Source: Cricetomys ansorgei
Taxonomy: Eukaryota > Chordata > Mammalia > Rodentia > Nesomyidae
Length of the DNA: 64,000 nucleotides
NCBI GenBank assembly: GCA_026225945.1
Contig: JAMJFZ010000320.1
Location: 15,196,001-15,260,000, forward strand
Direction: 5' to 3'
Both the position numbers and the translations under genes were made by a program. The notes under the pieces were generated by a model. That model was not told the origin of the DNA. It saw only the letters and a program-made list of their open reading frames with translations, and did not search any database. Shown piece by piece: positions 53,910 through 64,000 of the stretch (the stretch's first letter is position 1; every line of letters starts with the position of its first letter).

Positions 53910-55100
53910 TAGCAGTGAGAAGCACTCAAGCCGCCGAGCTCTCTGAACCGTCTTTGACCCTCTTATTAAGTAGCGATCATGCCTGCCGACTCTGTCTCAG
54001 AATTACTCCGGGGATGAGGGGTAGACGTAGCACATGCCGAATCTGTGTTTCCCCCACTGCACACTGATGATGCTGGCTCAAGCTCAGTGCAGGGGTGAAT
54101 GCCAAGTAGGATTACATATGCAGAGCACCTGGTACAGGGTGGGGCGAAGCTCAACATTGTATGCCCGCCTCCAACCTTTTCCTTCCCGCCAAGCCGCAGT
54201 CCTCCCTTATGGTTGACTGCACACTGTGGAACATTACCTCTTCATGTCTCTGACTTCTCTGCCCAGGATCCTCTTTCTCATTTCTGTCCCCTGACTCCAG
54301 CCAGGACTCAGTGGCAAGTGTCTTCTGTAGTTTCCTGCCTGGTCACTTCCCTCTTGGAACTCATGTTTATCCTCCATGCTTATGCAGCTTCTGATCCCCT
54401 GGGTTTAGAGTCCCCTGGGTGTAGCATGGGGCCACCCAGCTGGTATATACAATGATGATTGACATTCCACCCTTGGGGGTGAGCTGTAGATTACATGAGC
54501 CAGTGAACCTGTGCCTTCTCTTCCTTGCAAGTGGATAATCTTCCAGCAGGAACACTGATACAGGTTTTTATAACAGAAAAGAACCACAAAGAGTTTCCTT
54601 GTGCTGCATATGGCAGGCTCTTCCTGTATTTTATGGATTTTCTTTAGTATATCTAAAGGATATTAAAAATGACTTTCCACCTCTAATGGGGAGGGGATCT
54701 AAGACAGGTGATATTCATTTGCCAAGGTCACTCACATCCATTAAGGTCAAAGCAGGCTCCTCTTCATCCTCTGAACCCATGTTCTCCAGTTTTAGCCTGC
54801 TTGTTGAGGGAAAGGAAGAGATGGAAGAGAAGCCTGAAGACCAGCAGAAAATGTCATTCGAGATGAGGGATCTAAAAGAGTCAATGATACCTTAGTAATA
54901 TGTATCATGGAGCGGCAGTTGCTTCCAGGTGGAGATGGTTGAAGCAAGCAGCCTGAGCAGCAGTGTGAATGACCACCTCCGATGGCAAGCCAGGTTTTGC
55001 TAGGGTACTAAAGAGAGAGGAGCCTCACCCCCCAGCAAAACAAAACCAAAAACCCCCAAATGACACAAAATGTATTGAGCAGCTTGAGCAACACAGAGGC
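53910..55100. other. No recognisable gene; possible old L2 at 54180-54370
   Basis: Pyrimidine-rich 54180-54370 may be an L2 remnant. No further exon found. Confidence 0.4.
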
Positions 55101-55104
55101 AAAT

Positions 55105-55225
55105 GTGGAGTCTCAGGCCAGATCGGGACCGAGTCTCAGCTCTGCACCTTCTCCAGCTATGGAAGCCACTGTGTCTTCCTCTGTAAAATGGGTGTGATAG
55201 CACATCGCTGTGTTCTTATAGGTAC
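55105..55225 (+). mobile_element. MIR SINE
   Basis: GAGTCTCAGCTCTGCACCTT, then CTTCCTCTGTAAAATGGGTG and TGATAGCACATCG. Confidence 0.75.
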
Positions 55226-55229
55226 CTTG

Positions 55230-57710
55230 TCCAAAGCAGGCTGCTCCATAAACGGGTAACTTAACATTACCAATGTATCACCAATGCTTGGTTCCTGATT
55301 CCTCTCCCCACTTCTTGCCTCCTTGGACACATGTAACACGCAGCCGTCGGGCTCTTCTGCTCCTAACTGTGTTGTACAGAGACTTTCTGCACTGGTAATA
55401 AGCTCCCAAGAAGAGGGAGGATCTTCTAGTCTTTGTTTCCACAGTACCTGACACCAAGTAAACGAGAGAATGGACTGCTTCTGGGGTGTTTGCACATAAG
55501 CCGTCATCGGTGCGTAAGGCCATTGAATGATTGACTCTTGTCTCCATCCGTACAGGGTGCACATTCAAAAGCAAAAGAGCATAGCAGAGTCTGCTTGCTT
55601 TGCCCTCTGCCTGCCTGTCACAGAAAACCAGGGACTTTGCTGTTGACTCACTGTGGCTAGGCAATAGCTCTCACTTCAACGTTTTCCTCATACGTGGGAA
55701 CCACCTAAAGTCAGAATCTCTTCCAGTAGTTGGAATATAGGTGGCGACTTGAGATTTGTTCATTTAAGTTATGATTTACATTATTTCCCAGAGCACACGT
55801 CCTCAGAAGCCATCAAGCATTTTTCTGTAGGGTTGCAAGCACAGCAGAAAGATAGGGAGTGAGATCGTCTGAGTGATGTCCAAATCTAAATTCCAGAATT
55901 TATGAGCTGTGTATCTGCCCAGCTGTGGCCCCAGATGTTTCTTTCCTGTGTGCCCATTTGTTCCACCCCATAGGATGGCAATGAAGACTAGCAGAGAATA
56001 CCCCCCCCACCCCGCCTTTCAACAAGCTTCCAGGAATCTCAGCCTTCTGTCTCTGGTGTATCCTCCAGATGTATAATAGGTATCCATCATCTGTCTAGCA
56101 ACGATGTTCACCAAGATTACACCCACAAACAAGGAGTTGTCTCATCTCTGAGGGACTCCTGAGTTGAGGTCTGTGCACTGCTGACTGGAGAACAAGCGTC
56201 TCTCCAACATGACGTCACTGGGTTACACTCTGAGCACAGATTCTGGGTCAGCTCCCCCTGGTGATTGCATCTTTCCAGTTGGCAGGTCTGGCTGCTGTGG
56301 ATCGGTCCAGTGTGCTGTTTACCCTGAGTTTTGCTTTGCCAAGGGAAATCTGAGGACTTGTTATGCTGCTGTTAAAACGTCAATTAGTTATACTTGTGGC
56401 AGCAAACATCATGTAAGCCCAAATCAGTAAATTTAATACCTCCTCTGCTAATGCTGAGCAGGAGGGAAGCCAAATCTGGCTGGACATGAGCTTAGTTTTC
56501 CCCCACCAAAAAGCAAGTGGATGTTGAGTTCATCAGCTTTTCACTAGGCAGAAGGGACTGTCCCTGTGGCAGGAACATCAGCTGGACAGGAGAGCCCTAG
56601 AAACTGCAAAAGCATAGCCTTGCCCACTGTAGCTGAATGCCTTCCTTGTACCTCTTGATAAAATTCATCCAGCTCATCCAGGAAATACCATCACACTGCC
56701 CATCAACAGCACTACAGAGATGAGAGACAGTCCTCAGAAATGTGTGGTCCAACAAAGAGATGCATAACTAAGAGAAAACTAAAACACAGCATTACAGAGT
56801 TCTAAACAAATACAAGCATCCACTGCTAGAAAAAGAAACATGTGTTACACATTCTTAAACAGTAGTGTGGTAGAGTATTGATCAGCACACTTGCCCTGCA
56901 GAGCATTTTGCAGTGGTTACAGGAATTGCAACTTGTTTGCATTTGCAGAACAACGCCACTTACAGGACTTCATCTAGATGGTACGATGATAACAATGTGT
57001 TAAGAGTGTAGATTTTTTTGTTTCATAATCGCCAAAGAAAAAAGACAAACGAAATATCTTTAAACAAGAGACCAGTCAGTGACACCACTGGTCTGGGTAT
57101 GCAGTGACATACCAGATGGCCTCCAAATGGTGTGTTTCGGAAGGGAGTTAAGATGCCTTTAAGGTGTTGGTGCCACTTGGTTAGACAAAAAGAGCAGGTC
57201 ACGAATCAATAAGAATAGAACGGTTCTGGTCTGTATGATAAATATTTGCATAAAAGCAATTTGGCAGCTGCTGTCTCTAGATTGCGTTCGTCTTCAGTTT
57301 GTATTCTGTGTGTATTCTTTACCACAGAGAAAATGTGCTACCTTTGTAGTTTGAAAAAATGAGTGTGGTTGGTGAAGGACCGTACCCAGGTGCTCTGGGC
57401 ACCGAGGCCAGAGCTTGAGAAGAAACGTGCTGTGGGGGGCATGCTTCCTCCAGCTCAGCCTCGCCATGGTCCATGCTGGGGGCTGAGCAGAGGATGGAGC
57501 CTCCATCCCACAAATGAGAAGCCTGTTGCATGGAACGGGAGTTTGTAGCAAGGAAGGACAAATGGAACTGAGGTAGTAATGAATGCTATGAAGACCTTAA
57601 ACTGGAGAGTTTCGTTGGAGTGCGTTGGGGTGGCCAGGGATGATGTCTGCAGAGTTCACAGCTCTGAGTGTGTAGAGAGATGAGTGGAAAGGCTTGGAGG
57701 TAGAAATTCG
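55230..57710. other. No recognisable gene or repeat
   Basis: Single-copy-looking sequence. Opposed frames at 55157-55664 have no domain. No splice-bounded exon accepted. Confidence 0.4.
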
Positions 57711-57711
57711 T

Positions 57712-57800
57712 CACGTAGTTCAGCCTAGCCTCAACCTCACGGCAGTCCTCCTGAACGATAGCACTGCAGGTGTACGTCACCATGCCTGGCCAAGTGTGGC
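57712..57800 (-). mobile_element. B1-like monomer, minus
   Basis: CACGTAGTTCAGCCTAGCCT, then AGGTGTACGTCACCATGCCT and GGCCA: a diverged reversed B1/PB1-type monomer. Confidence 0.6.
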
Positions 57801-57804
57801 TTTG

Positions 57805-58980
57805 CAAAGGATAAAGCAAAAAGTTCAGTGCTTCAGGAGCCCAGCAAAATGGCCAAATTAGAGCGGCAGGCAGAAGCAGGAGTAGAGCTGTGTGGAATGT
57901 TCGGTCTTACTGAGATGGAAACAGTTGAAGAGTGACCGGATCTAGTTGCTCTCATTGACCTGAGCCTCCATCATCAAAGGCGGCTGTAGAGACGGGGGCC
58001 GCCCCTTGAGGTGTGTGGGAATCTGGAACTCTTGGTGTTACTAAATGTTCACTACTAGGCTTTGCTCAGTATGGTCACAAAGGTGTCCTTGAGTCCCCAG
58101 GTGCTGGGCTGGGCAATATAGTCAGACAGGTAGTGGTTTCTCCAATGCAGAACAACTAACTTCCTTTACTCCACCCTTCCCATGGTGCTCTGAACTCCGG
58201 GAGATTGTCTTCTCTGAGGTTGTGATCAGATTCCCCAAGTCTCTAGTTTGCAGGATTCAGCCAGCGGGGAGGTCAACAGGAGATGACCACGTGGGAGGAG
58301 TGATGTTGGGGTTTCCTTGTCCTCATGTGCAAGCGCGTCTCTGGTTCTCAGTCCCCCTGATTGCAGCTCCTGAGGGAGGCAAGCTTCCTTCTGGGTCAGG
58401 TGACAACTCCCTGCTTTACCCTCTCAGGGCTGGGGTATTGCGAGTCTGAAAATGATGTGCTTTTTCTTGAGGTGTCCCTGCACCCTGCACGCCTTCCTAA
58501 GTAAACCCTTTATTAATCTCACCTCTGATTTGCAATTTCGGGTGTACCATTCATTTCCAGTGGGAGCTCTGCCTGAGAGTCCTCCTCCTTCCTGGTGGGT
58601 TGGAATGTTCTGCCCATGAGGATATCGAGTGCTGGTCCCCCAGGAACTCAGCCACACAGCCCTCACAGGTCCAAGTGGTGTTGATGAGGGTTGTGGGTAG
58701 AAGGCTTTCCAGGAAGGCCTCAAGACTCTGGCTCCAGGCAAGATCTGGGAAGTTGGTGCATGTGAAGAGACCGATATAGCTGTTCTCAGGGTCCAAGCGT
58801 GTGCTGCAGGCTCCCCCAGAGCTTGAGGAAGTACCTACTCCCCACTAGATCTTAAACTGGAGGAGGTACAACTTTAATCCGTGCTTTGGAATCAGGGAAC
58901 GTTCTAGACAATAATAGAATAGTCATGACGCAGCCTTAGGGGCTTGACTGGGGAGTTCTAGGCCCAGATCCTACGCCAGC
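57805..58980. other. No recognisable gene or repeat
   Basis: Single-copy-looking sequence. Confidence 0.45.
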
Positions 58981-58983
58981 CAC

Positions 58984-59298
58984 TGCGCTGGCTGGTTTTA
59001 TGTCCGCGTGACACAAGCTAAAGTCATTGGAGAGGAGGAAGCCTCAACTGAGACCTGAGCTGGTGGTCCTGGGCTCTATAAAAAGGCAGACTTAGCAAGC
59101 CACGGTGAGCAGGCCAGTAAGCAGCACCCTTCCATGGCCTCTGCATCAGCTCCTGCCTTCTGGTTCCTGTCCCGCTCGAGCTCTGTGCTGATTTCCTTTG
59201 ATGATGAACAGCGACGATGAAGTGCAAGCCAGCTAGACCCTCTCCCCGCAAGTTGGCATGGCGTTTCATCAGAGCAACGATATCCCTAACTAGGACCA
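58984..59298 (+). mobile_element. MaLR-type solo LTR
   Basis: GCTGGCTGGTTTTATGTCCG, GACACAAGCTAAAGTCATTG, GGTGGTCCTGGGCTCTATAA, AGCACCCTTCCATGGCCTCT, then TCATCAGAGCAACGATATCC. Same family as the reversed copy at 13630, with an internal deletion after position ~59050. Confidence 0.85.
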
Positions 59299-59299
59299 C

Positions 59300-60385
59300 T
59301 ACCTTCATGCTGCCTAAGCCTGTTCCTCAGTTCTCCAGGGCAACGGTACTTGTCTGATATCATCTCTTCTAGTGTGTTATAAACTGATACAATGTATGGA
59401 GTCTGAAACAGTGTGAGATAATTATTTGATATGGACACAAAGAGAATTAGTGGTTACAACAAGGGTTTGTCATCAGGAATTTAGGCATGATAATAGTTGT
59501 AATTATGGTTTTAAAAAAATGAGTCCTTATCTCTTCGAGAGACACACCTATCTACTTGTGGATGGGCTTCGGAATTCTTAGTGGGGAGGGAGGTGTGACT
59601 AGGAATATAATAATTAGTAATTATTAAAGCTGGATACTAGGAATTTGATTTCAATATTTTCTTTCTTATGTTTGAATTTTTTCCTAAAAGAAAGTTTGAA
59701 GTTCCCACACAGAGAGTTGTTTGCTGGTAGCTCAGAACACAGTAAACATCTCTCAAGTCACCTTCTTCTTGAGAAGCTAGTGGGCTCATACATGTCCCTG
59801 CTTGATGGCCACGGTACCATCTCGTGCCTCCTTTTTCCTGGTGGCCAGCACACAGAGCCACCTGCCATCAAGGAGTGGTGATGCTCTGCTGCCATGACAA
59901 CAGAGAGCTCTGCTTAGTGACTTTCAGACCAGCAGTGCTTTCTCAGATCGTGTCTCTCATGGGGATGCATTCACTGGACAACATGGCTTGTTTTTAGGTT
60001 GGGCTTGGGGCCTTGAAAGGCATGACTGTCTTTAGGGGGAAATCACGGGTAGAGTGGAAGAAAGGATATTTGTTGGAGAAAGAGGGGTGGCCTCGGCTTG
60101 CTTCCTCGCAAGCCAAGCAACTTTGGCACCGTCACAAAGCTTCTCTGGTCTTCTGTGTCAAAGCGTATGGAGTAAGAGGATTGGCGAGTTCCTATGATCC
60201 TTTCCAAATCCAACATACGTTTTTAATAGCTTTCTGGAATAAATGTATTCGCGTTCACTGGAGAAAACCAGGAGCGTGTAGGAAAAGCAGAGACAATGTG
60301 AAAACTGCCCTCGGTCTGCCTCTGAGATCTGAAGAGCTTTTCTGAATGTTACTTCTTACGGTGATGTACGAGGACACGTTAGGAA
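59300..60385. other. No recognisable gene or repeat
   Basis: AT-rich; a 110-codon frame at 60013-60345 has no recognisable domain or splice context. Confidence 0.45.
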
Positions 60386-60389
60386 GCTG

Positions 60390-60740
60390 TATTGGTTACT
60401 TTTCTGTTCTTGCAATAGAACAGCCTGACAAAGGCAACTTATGGAAGAAATGGTTTACTCGGGCTTACGGTTCCAGAGTATTTGAGTCCATGATGACAGG
60501 GCAGCATAGCAGCAAGCAGGCATGATGACATGTCTTGAACCCCAAGTATGAAGCAGAGAGAGCAAACTAGAAGTAGTAGGGAAGGATTTCTACTCTCAAA
60601 GCCTGACCTCAGTGAGATGCTTCCTCTAACAAGGCCACGCCTCCTAAACTCTCTCAAACAGTGCCACCAACTGGGGACCAAGTGTTCAGATGCCCTAGAC
60701 TCTGGGAAACATTTCTCATTGAAACCACCGCAGAAGCTAA
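60390..60740 (-). mobile_element. MaLR-type LTR, minus
   Basis: TTGGTTACTTTTCTGTTCTT, AATGGTTTACTCGGGCTTAC, AGAGAGAGCAAACTAGAAGT, GTGCCACCAACTGGGGACCA, CATTTCTCATTGAAACCACC. Same family as the plus copy at 4289. Confidence 0.85.
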
Positions 60741-60744
60741 CAAG

Positions 60745-61335
60745 GAAATGGGTTTTCTAAGGAAGACAACTCAAAGCCTTTAGACCAGACCTTTCTATCT
60801 TGTTCAGTTTCTTTGACTACCAGTCTCCAATGCATCAGCAGTGCCTGCAGGAGCAAATTCTCTACTCTTTTGTCTACCGTCTTCTGGTCACCTCTACCAG
60901 AGGCATAATAAACAATATGGCAGCTTCAGAGGAGGAAGGCTGGTGGAGGAGAGAACATTAGAAAGGATTGGGAAGCTAACTCCCTTTCCTGTTACCTTTG
61001 CAACAAGAGCTATAAGAAATGCTTTATATTCCTGATAAAATTCTGACAAAAGAGCTCTGAGCAGAGATCAGGAAAAGGGAGGTAGAGACACTGGGGGACT
61101 CTGACTGATCAAATGTGTTCCCCAAGGCCACTTCCTCTTCAGTTCAGCAGCATATAAAGGGATGCTTACTTCACTCGTAGAACGCCCCATCCTGTGTAGC
61201 CTTTTCTGCTCTCCCCACTTTCAACAAGGAGATATTCAGTTCCACCTGGCAGAGTGCCCTGCCTACTCAGCACACAGCACCAACCTGCAACTTGGTCCTC
61301 AGGGGAATCCGAGTCTGTAGCTGAAGCACTCCTGA
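60745..61335. other. No recognisable gene or repeat
   Basis: Single-copy-looking sequence leading to the pyrimidine tract. Confidence 0.45.
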
Positions 61336-61340
61336 ACAGG

Positions 61341-61363
61341 TTTCTTTCTTTCTTTCTTCCTTC

Positions 61364-61442
<79 letters not shown>

Positions 61443-61497
61443 TCCTTCCTTCCTTCCTTCCTTCCTTCCTTCCTTCCTTCCTTCCTTCCTTCCTTCC

Positions 61498-61540
<43 letters not shown>
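61341..61540. repeat. Composite polypyrimidine tract (CTTT)n(CTTC)n(CT)n
   Basis: About 200 bases of pure pyrimidine on the plus strand in three blocks: (TTTC)n to about 61444, (TTCC)n to about 61500, (TC)n to 61540. Homopurine-homopyrimidine mirror repeats of this kind can adopt triplex (H-DNA) structure. Confidence 0.97.
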
Positions 61541-61541
<1 letters not shown>

Positions 61542-61605
61542 TATTTATAGTTTTTTTATTTCCTTCCTCCCTCTCCCTCTCTCCTTCCCTTCCTCCCTTC
61601 CTTTT

Positions 61606-61752
61606 TGTTTTTGAGACAGGGTTTCTCTGTTGTAACTCTGGCTATCCTGGAACTCACTCTGTAGCCCAGACTGGCCTTGAACTCAGAGACATCCTTCTGC
61701 CTCTGCCTCTTGAGTACTGGGATTAAAGGTGTGAGCCACCACCGCCCAGACT
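61606..61752 (-). mobile_element. B1 SINE, minus
   Basis: GAGACAGGGTTTCTCTGTTG, GGAACTCACTCTGTAGCCCA, GACTGGCCTTGAACTCAGAG, GGGATTAAAGGTGTGAGCCA, CCACCGCCCAG. Full-length and well preserved. Its T-rich reversed tail leads back into the pyrimidine tract at 61341-61540, which probably grew from this tail. Confidence 0.95.
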
Positions 61753-61759
61753 GGGAAGG

Positions 61760-62770
61760 TTTCTTGCATGTGACGGGGATCTAATGCCCCCATGTCTCTT
61801 CCAAATGAATGCAAGCTTGGTTTCAATAGCAAATGCTATATTTTCCATACCTACATGCACCAGAATTTCTTTGCCTTCCTTGTAGATGAATCTTTTGGAA
61901 AAGATCCTTAGCCCACCCTTGCAAAGGGAATTTGCTGTCCAAGTAAAGAAACAGATACAAAAGAAGACGTAGATATTACTGGTGGCATGGGTTTGTAGTT
62001 TCCTGGCTTGTGGGACACTCTGGCCTGAACAAACATAACTTACCTGGGTGTTGTCCAGAGAAGCAGTTGGAGGTGGAAAATCAAAACGAGATGAAACCAA
62101 CAAACAAACAACCAAGACCCAATGCTCGGTTTAGGTGGAGAGAAAGAAATTCTAACTCCCTAACAGAAATGGGTGCCGGAGGACCTGCCTTCCTCCAAAG
62201 GGGGCACATGCAGGAGTCCAGTCTGGTGGCATTGGGAAGAAGGAACGCCCCTCCAGCTCTCTGCAATTCTGTAAGGGCTGTCTTGTGCTGGAGGGACGGA
62301 GTTCTCTCTCTGCATGGTAGAAAGAGATTGAACTGATATTGTGTGTGGAAAGTAAGCAACAGATGGATTTCTCTTTAAAGGAGACATTTCTAAGAACCAA
62401 TGCAAAGAAGCGTCTGTGGAGAGAGGCAGTTAAGTGTCTCCTCTCCCTCTCTTCTGACTCGGTTGCCACATCTCTGTCCTTCAGCCCCTTAAAGGGGCGA
62501 AACCCTTCTGTACACTATAGTTAACTCTGGAACACTGTGTAACCCCGCCTGAGTCCTGATTCCGCCTTCGGCTTTTGAACCTGCCGACTCTCAGGCTTCC
62601 TCCGGGCCTCAGCTGGATTGTGATAGCTCCACACAGCTCTTTCCTGATCCTCTTCTCTAAGGACGTTCCTACTTGTAAGCAACACCATGATACATTGTGC
62701 TTTCCTTTGTAGCACTTCCCAGCGTGCGCATGCATGTGCATATCTACGTGTGGATACACGTGTGTATGCA
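61760..62770. other. No recognisable gene or repeat
   Basis: Single-copy-looking sequence. Overlapping frames at 62010-62470 on both strands have no support. Confidence 0.45.
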
Positions 62771-62776
62771 CATACG

Positions 62777-62786
62777 TATATTTCGT

Positions 62787-62817
<31 letters not shown>

Positions 62818-62818
62818 A
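62777..62818. repeat. (GC)n(AC)n alternating tract
   Basis: GTGTGCGCGCGCGC followed by ACACACACAC: alternating purine-pyrimidine DNA favourable to Z-DNA. Confidence 0.9.
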
Positions 62819-62904
62819 AAGGCACAAACAAACTTTGCGTAGCCATTTGTTTATTCTGTGTCTCAGCACCAACCGTGGTGTCTCTTGTTTTACTATGCTT
62901 TGGA

Positions 62905-62950
62905 TTGTAACTAGATACAGTAGGCACCCAATAAGTGTGCTAAATTGTAT
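62905..62950 (+). mobile_element. L2/MIR 3' end fragment
   Basis: ACAGTAGGCACCCAATAAGT then GTGCTAAAT, the conserved 3' terminus of L2/MIR. Confidence 0.45.
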
Positions 62951-63155
62951 GGCTCCAGCTGCTACAGTGTCCTGCGTATATTGCTCTAGACCGAGCTGTA
63001 AAGCACCAGAAATCATTGCAGATGGACCTGCCTCCAGTTCTTGATAATAGTGTGTCACCTTGTGTGACAGGAATTTATTTTCCATTTACTTTCAATTCTG
63101 ATTTTGTCAAACAGAAGAGCTTGCTTTGGCAAGGGCTCTAACACCTGCCAGTCTA

Positions 63156-63156
<1 letters not shown>

Positions 63157-63186
<30 letters not shown>

Positions 63187-63203
63187 TAGATAGATAGATA
63201 GAT
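63157..63203. repeat. (GACA)n(GATA)n microsatellite
   Basis: About seven GACA units pass directly into about five GATA units, one transition apart. Confidence 0.96.
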
Positions 63204-63365
63204 ATGGGAGGGAGAGGGATTAGTTGGTATTCAGGAAGCATCACTATGCAGAATGCATATGTTTTGATTTCAGTGTGTTTTGTGATGGCTGTTTATTCAT
63301 GGCAAGTGATACCAAGGGAAAGCCCTTGGGGAAGTGACCCTAGGCTTCCACTTAAAATAAAACTG

Positions 63366-63550
63366 AGTAGCCAGGCATAGTGGCACACACCTTTAATCCC
63401 AACACTCAAGAGGCAGAGGCAGATAAATCTCTGAGTTCAAGGCCAGCCTGGTCCACTGAGTTAGTTCCAGAACAGCCAGGGCTGCATAGAGAAACACTGT
63501 CTTGAAAAACCAACGAATGAATGAATGAATGAATGAATGAATAAATAAAT
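63366..63550 (+). mobile_element. B1 SINE with (GAAT)n tail
   Basis: GCCAGGCATAGTGGCACACA, CCTTTAATCCCAACACTCAA, GGCCAGCCTGGTCCACTGAG, AGAGAAACACTGTCTTGAAA, then a (GAAT)n(AAAT)n tail of about 45 bases. Confidence 0.95.
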
Positions 63551-63554
63551 GTCG

Positions 63555-64000
63555 AGTAAGTTTATCTGAGAAAATATTGTGGGAATATTTATGCTATAGG
63601 TGGTTCTTAAAGGGTCTAAAATTTGTAATCACTTGGTTTCAGGCAGAAACTAGGGTGACTTTCCTCTGGTTTTACTCAGCCCTTAATTTCTGCATTTCCA
63701 GAATAATCATTTCTTGGCCAAGGATTCCTGGGAACTCATTTCTAATCCAATGCAGACCCCTGGCAAAGTTTATGGAAACAGACGAAGACTTGTAAGCTAA
63801 ACTTACTAAAGTTGCCCTGAAACACTTGTCTTTTTAAATATTAAAATAGCCTTTTTCAAAATAGTGATTAAAAAAAATCACAAATATACCTTTGGTGACC
63901 CTATTGTTCCCTCTTTCTCATTTTGTGGGGATGGTCACTTGGTGGAGCAGAGTTCATCTGGGTGGACTCCAACAGTCTGCAGTCCACTACTCTCAGGGGA
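63555..64000. other. No recognisable gene or repeat
   Basis: AT-rich sequence to the window edge. A 72-codon frame at 63577-63795 has no support. Confidence 0.4.

Noticed and set aside
61254..61550. 98-codon Phe/Leu/Ser-rich frame resembling a membrane protein
   Set aside because: It is a translation of the (CTTT)n(CTTC)n(CT)n tract.

Overview
This window is mammalian chromosomal DNA, almost certainly from a muroid rodent. The evidence is the repeat content: B1 SINEs on both strands, B2, B3 and B4 SINEs, tRNA-derived ID-like SINEs, three copies of the rodent hAT-Charlie element URR1, and many ~300-350 bp LTRs of the MaLR type, laid over older mammalian MIR, L2, L1M and MER5 remnants. The genus cannot be fixed from the sequence. 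Some B1 copies end in a CCACCACCGCC-type head and an unusual non-autonomous LTR element is present, which would fit a cricetid, but this is weak. Nothing prokaryotic or plasmid-like is present.

The window looks like intron and/or intergenic sequence with few exons. Nearly all long open frames are accidents of simple repeats (for example His-Thr or Cys-Val frames over CA/TG tracts) or of transposons. Three short plus-strand segments look like real exons by splice signals and open frame: 387-480, an initiating exon ending at 966 inside a small CpG-rich segment (about 655-966), and a 39-base microexon at 53862-53900. A weaker candidate lies at 29031-29172. I do not recognise the encoded protein. 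If these belong to one plus-strand gene, most of the window is its introns, with an internal alternative promoter near 0.7-0.9 kb.

Layout: 0-1 kb candidate exons and CpG-rich segment; 1.4-9 kb URR1, L2, LTRs and SINEs; 9.4-9.8 kb a long degenerate TG tract; 10.4-12.4 kb a complete non-autonomous LTR retrotransposon with two LTRs and a polypurine tract; 16.8-17.2 kb a TG tract joined to a 16-bp minisatellite; 17.9-18.2 kb an inverted solo LTR of the same family; 18.3-18.7 kb a CpG-dense island with two strong palindromes; 20.3-20.5 kb an in-phase 27-bp repeat carrying a cAMP-response-element palindrome; 21-43 kb SINEs, LTRs and microsatellites, with CpG-dense patches at 22.0, 37.9 and 38.6 kb; 45.5 kb a MER5-like element.

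The most striking feature is a 1.6-kb, 40-copy minisatellite of a 40-bp unit at 47341-48939, whose variant units form clear higher-order repeats. It is followed by head-to-head L1M remnants with a nested URR1 (49.8-51.4 kb), another L1M (52.7-53.4 kb), the microexon, and a final stretch with LTRs, a 200-bp polypyrimidine tract (61.3 kb) and B1 copies.
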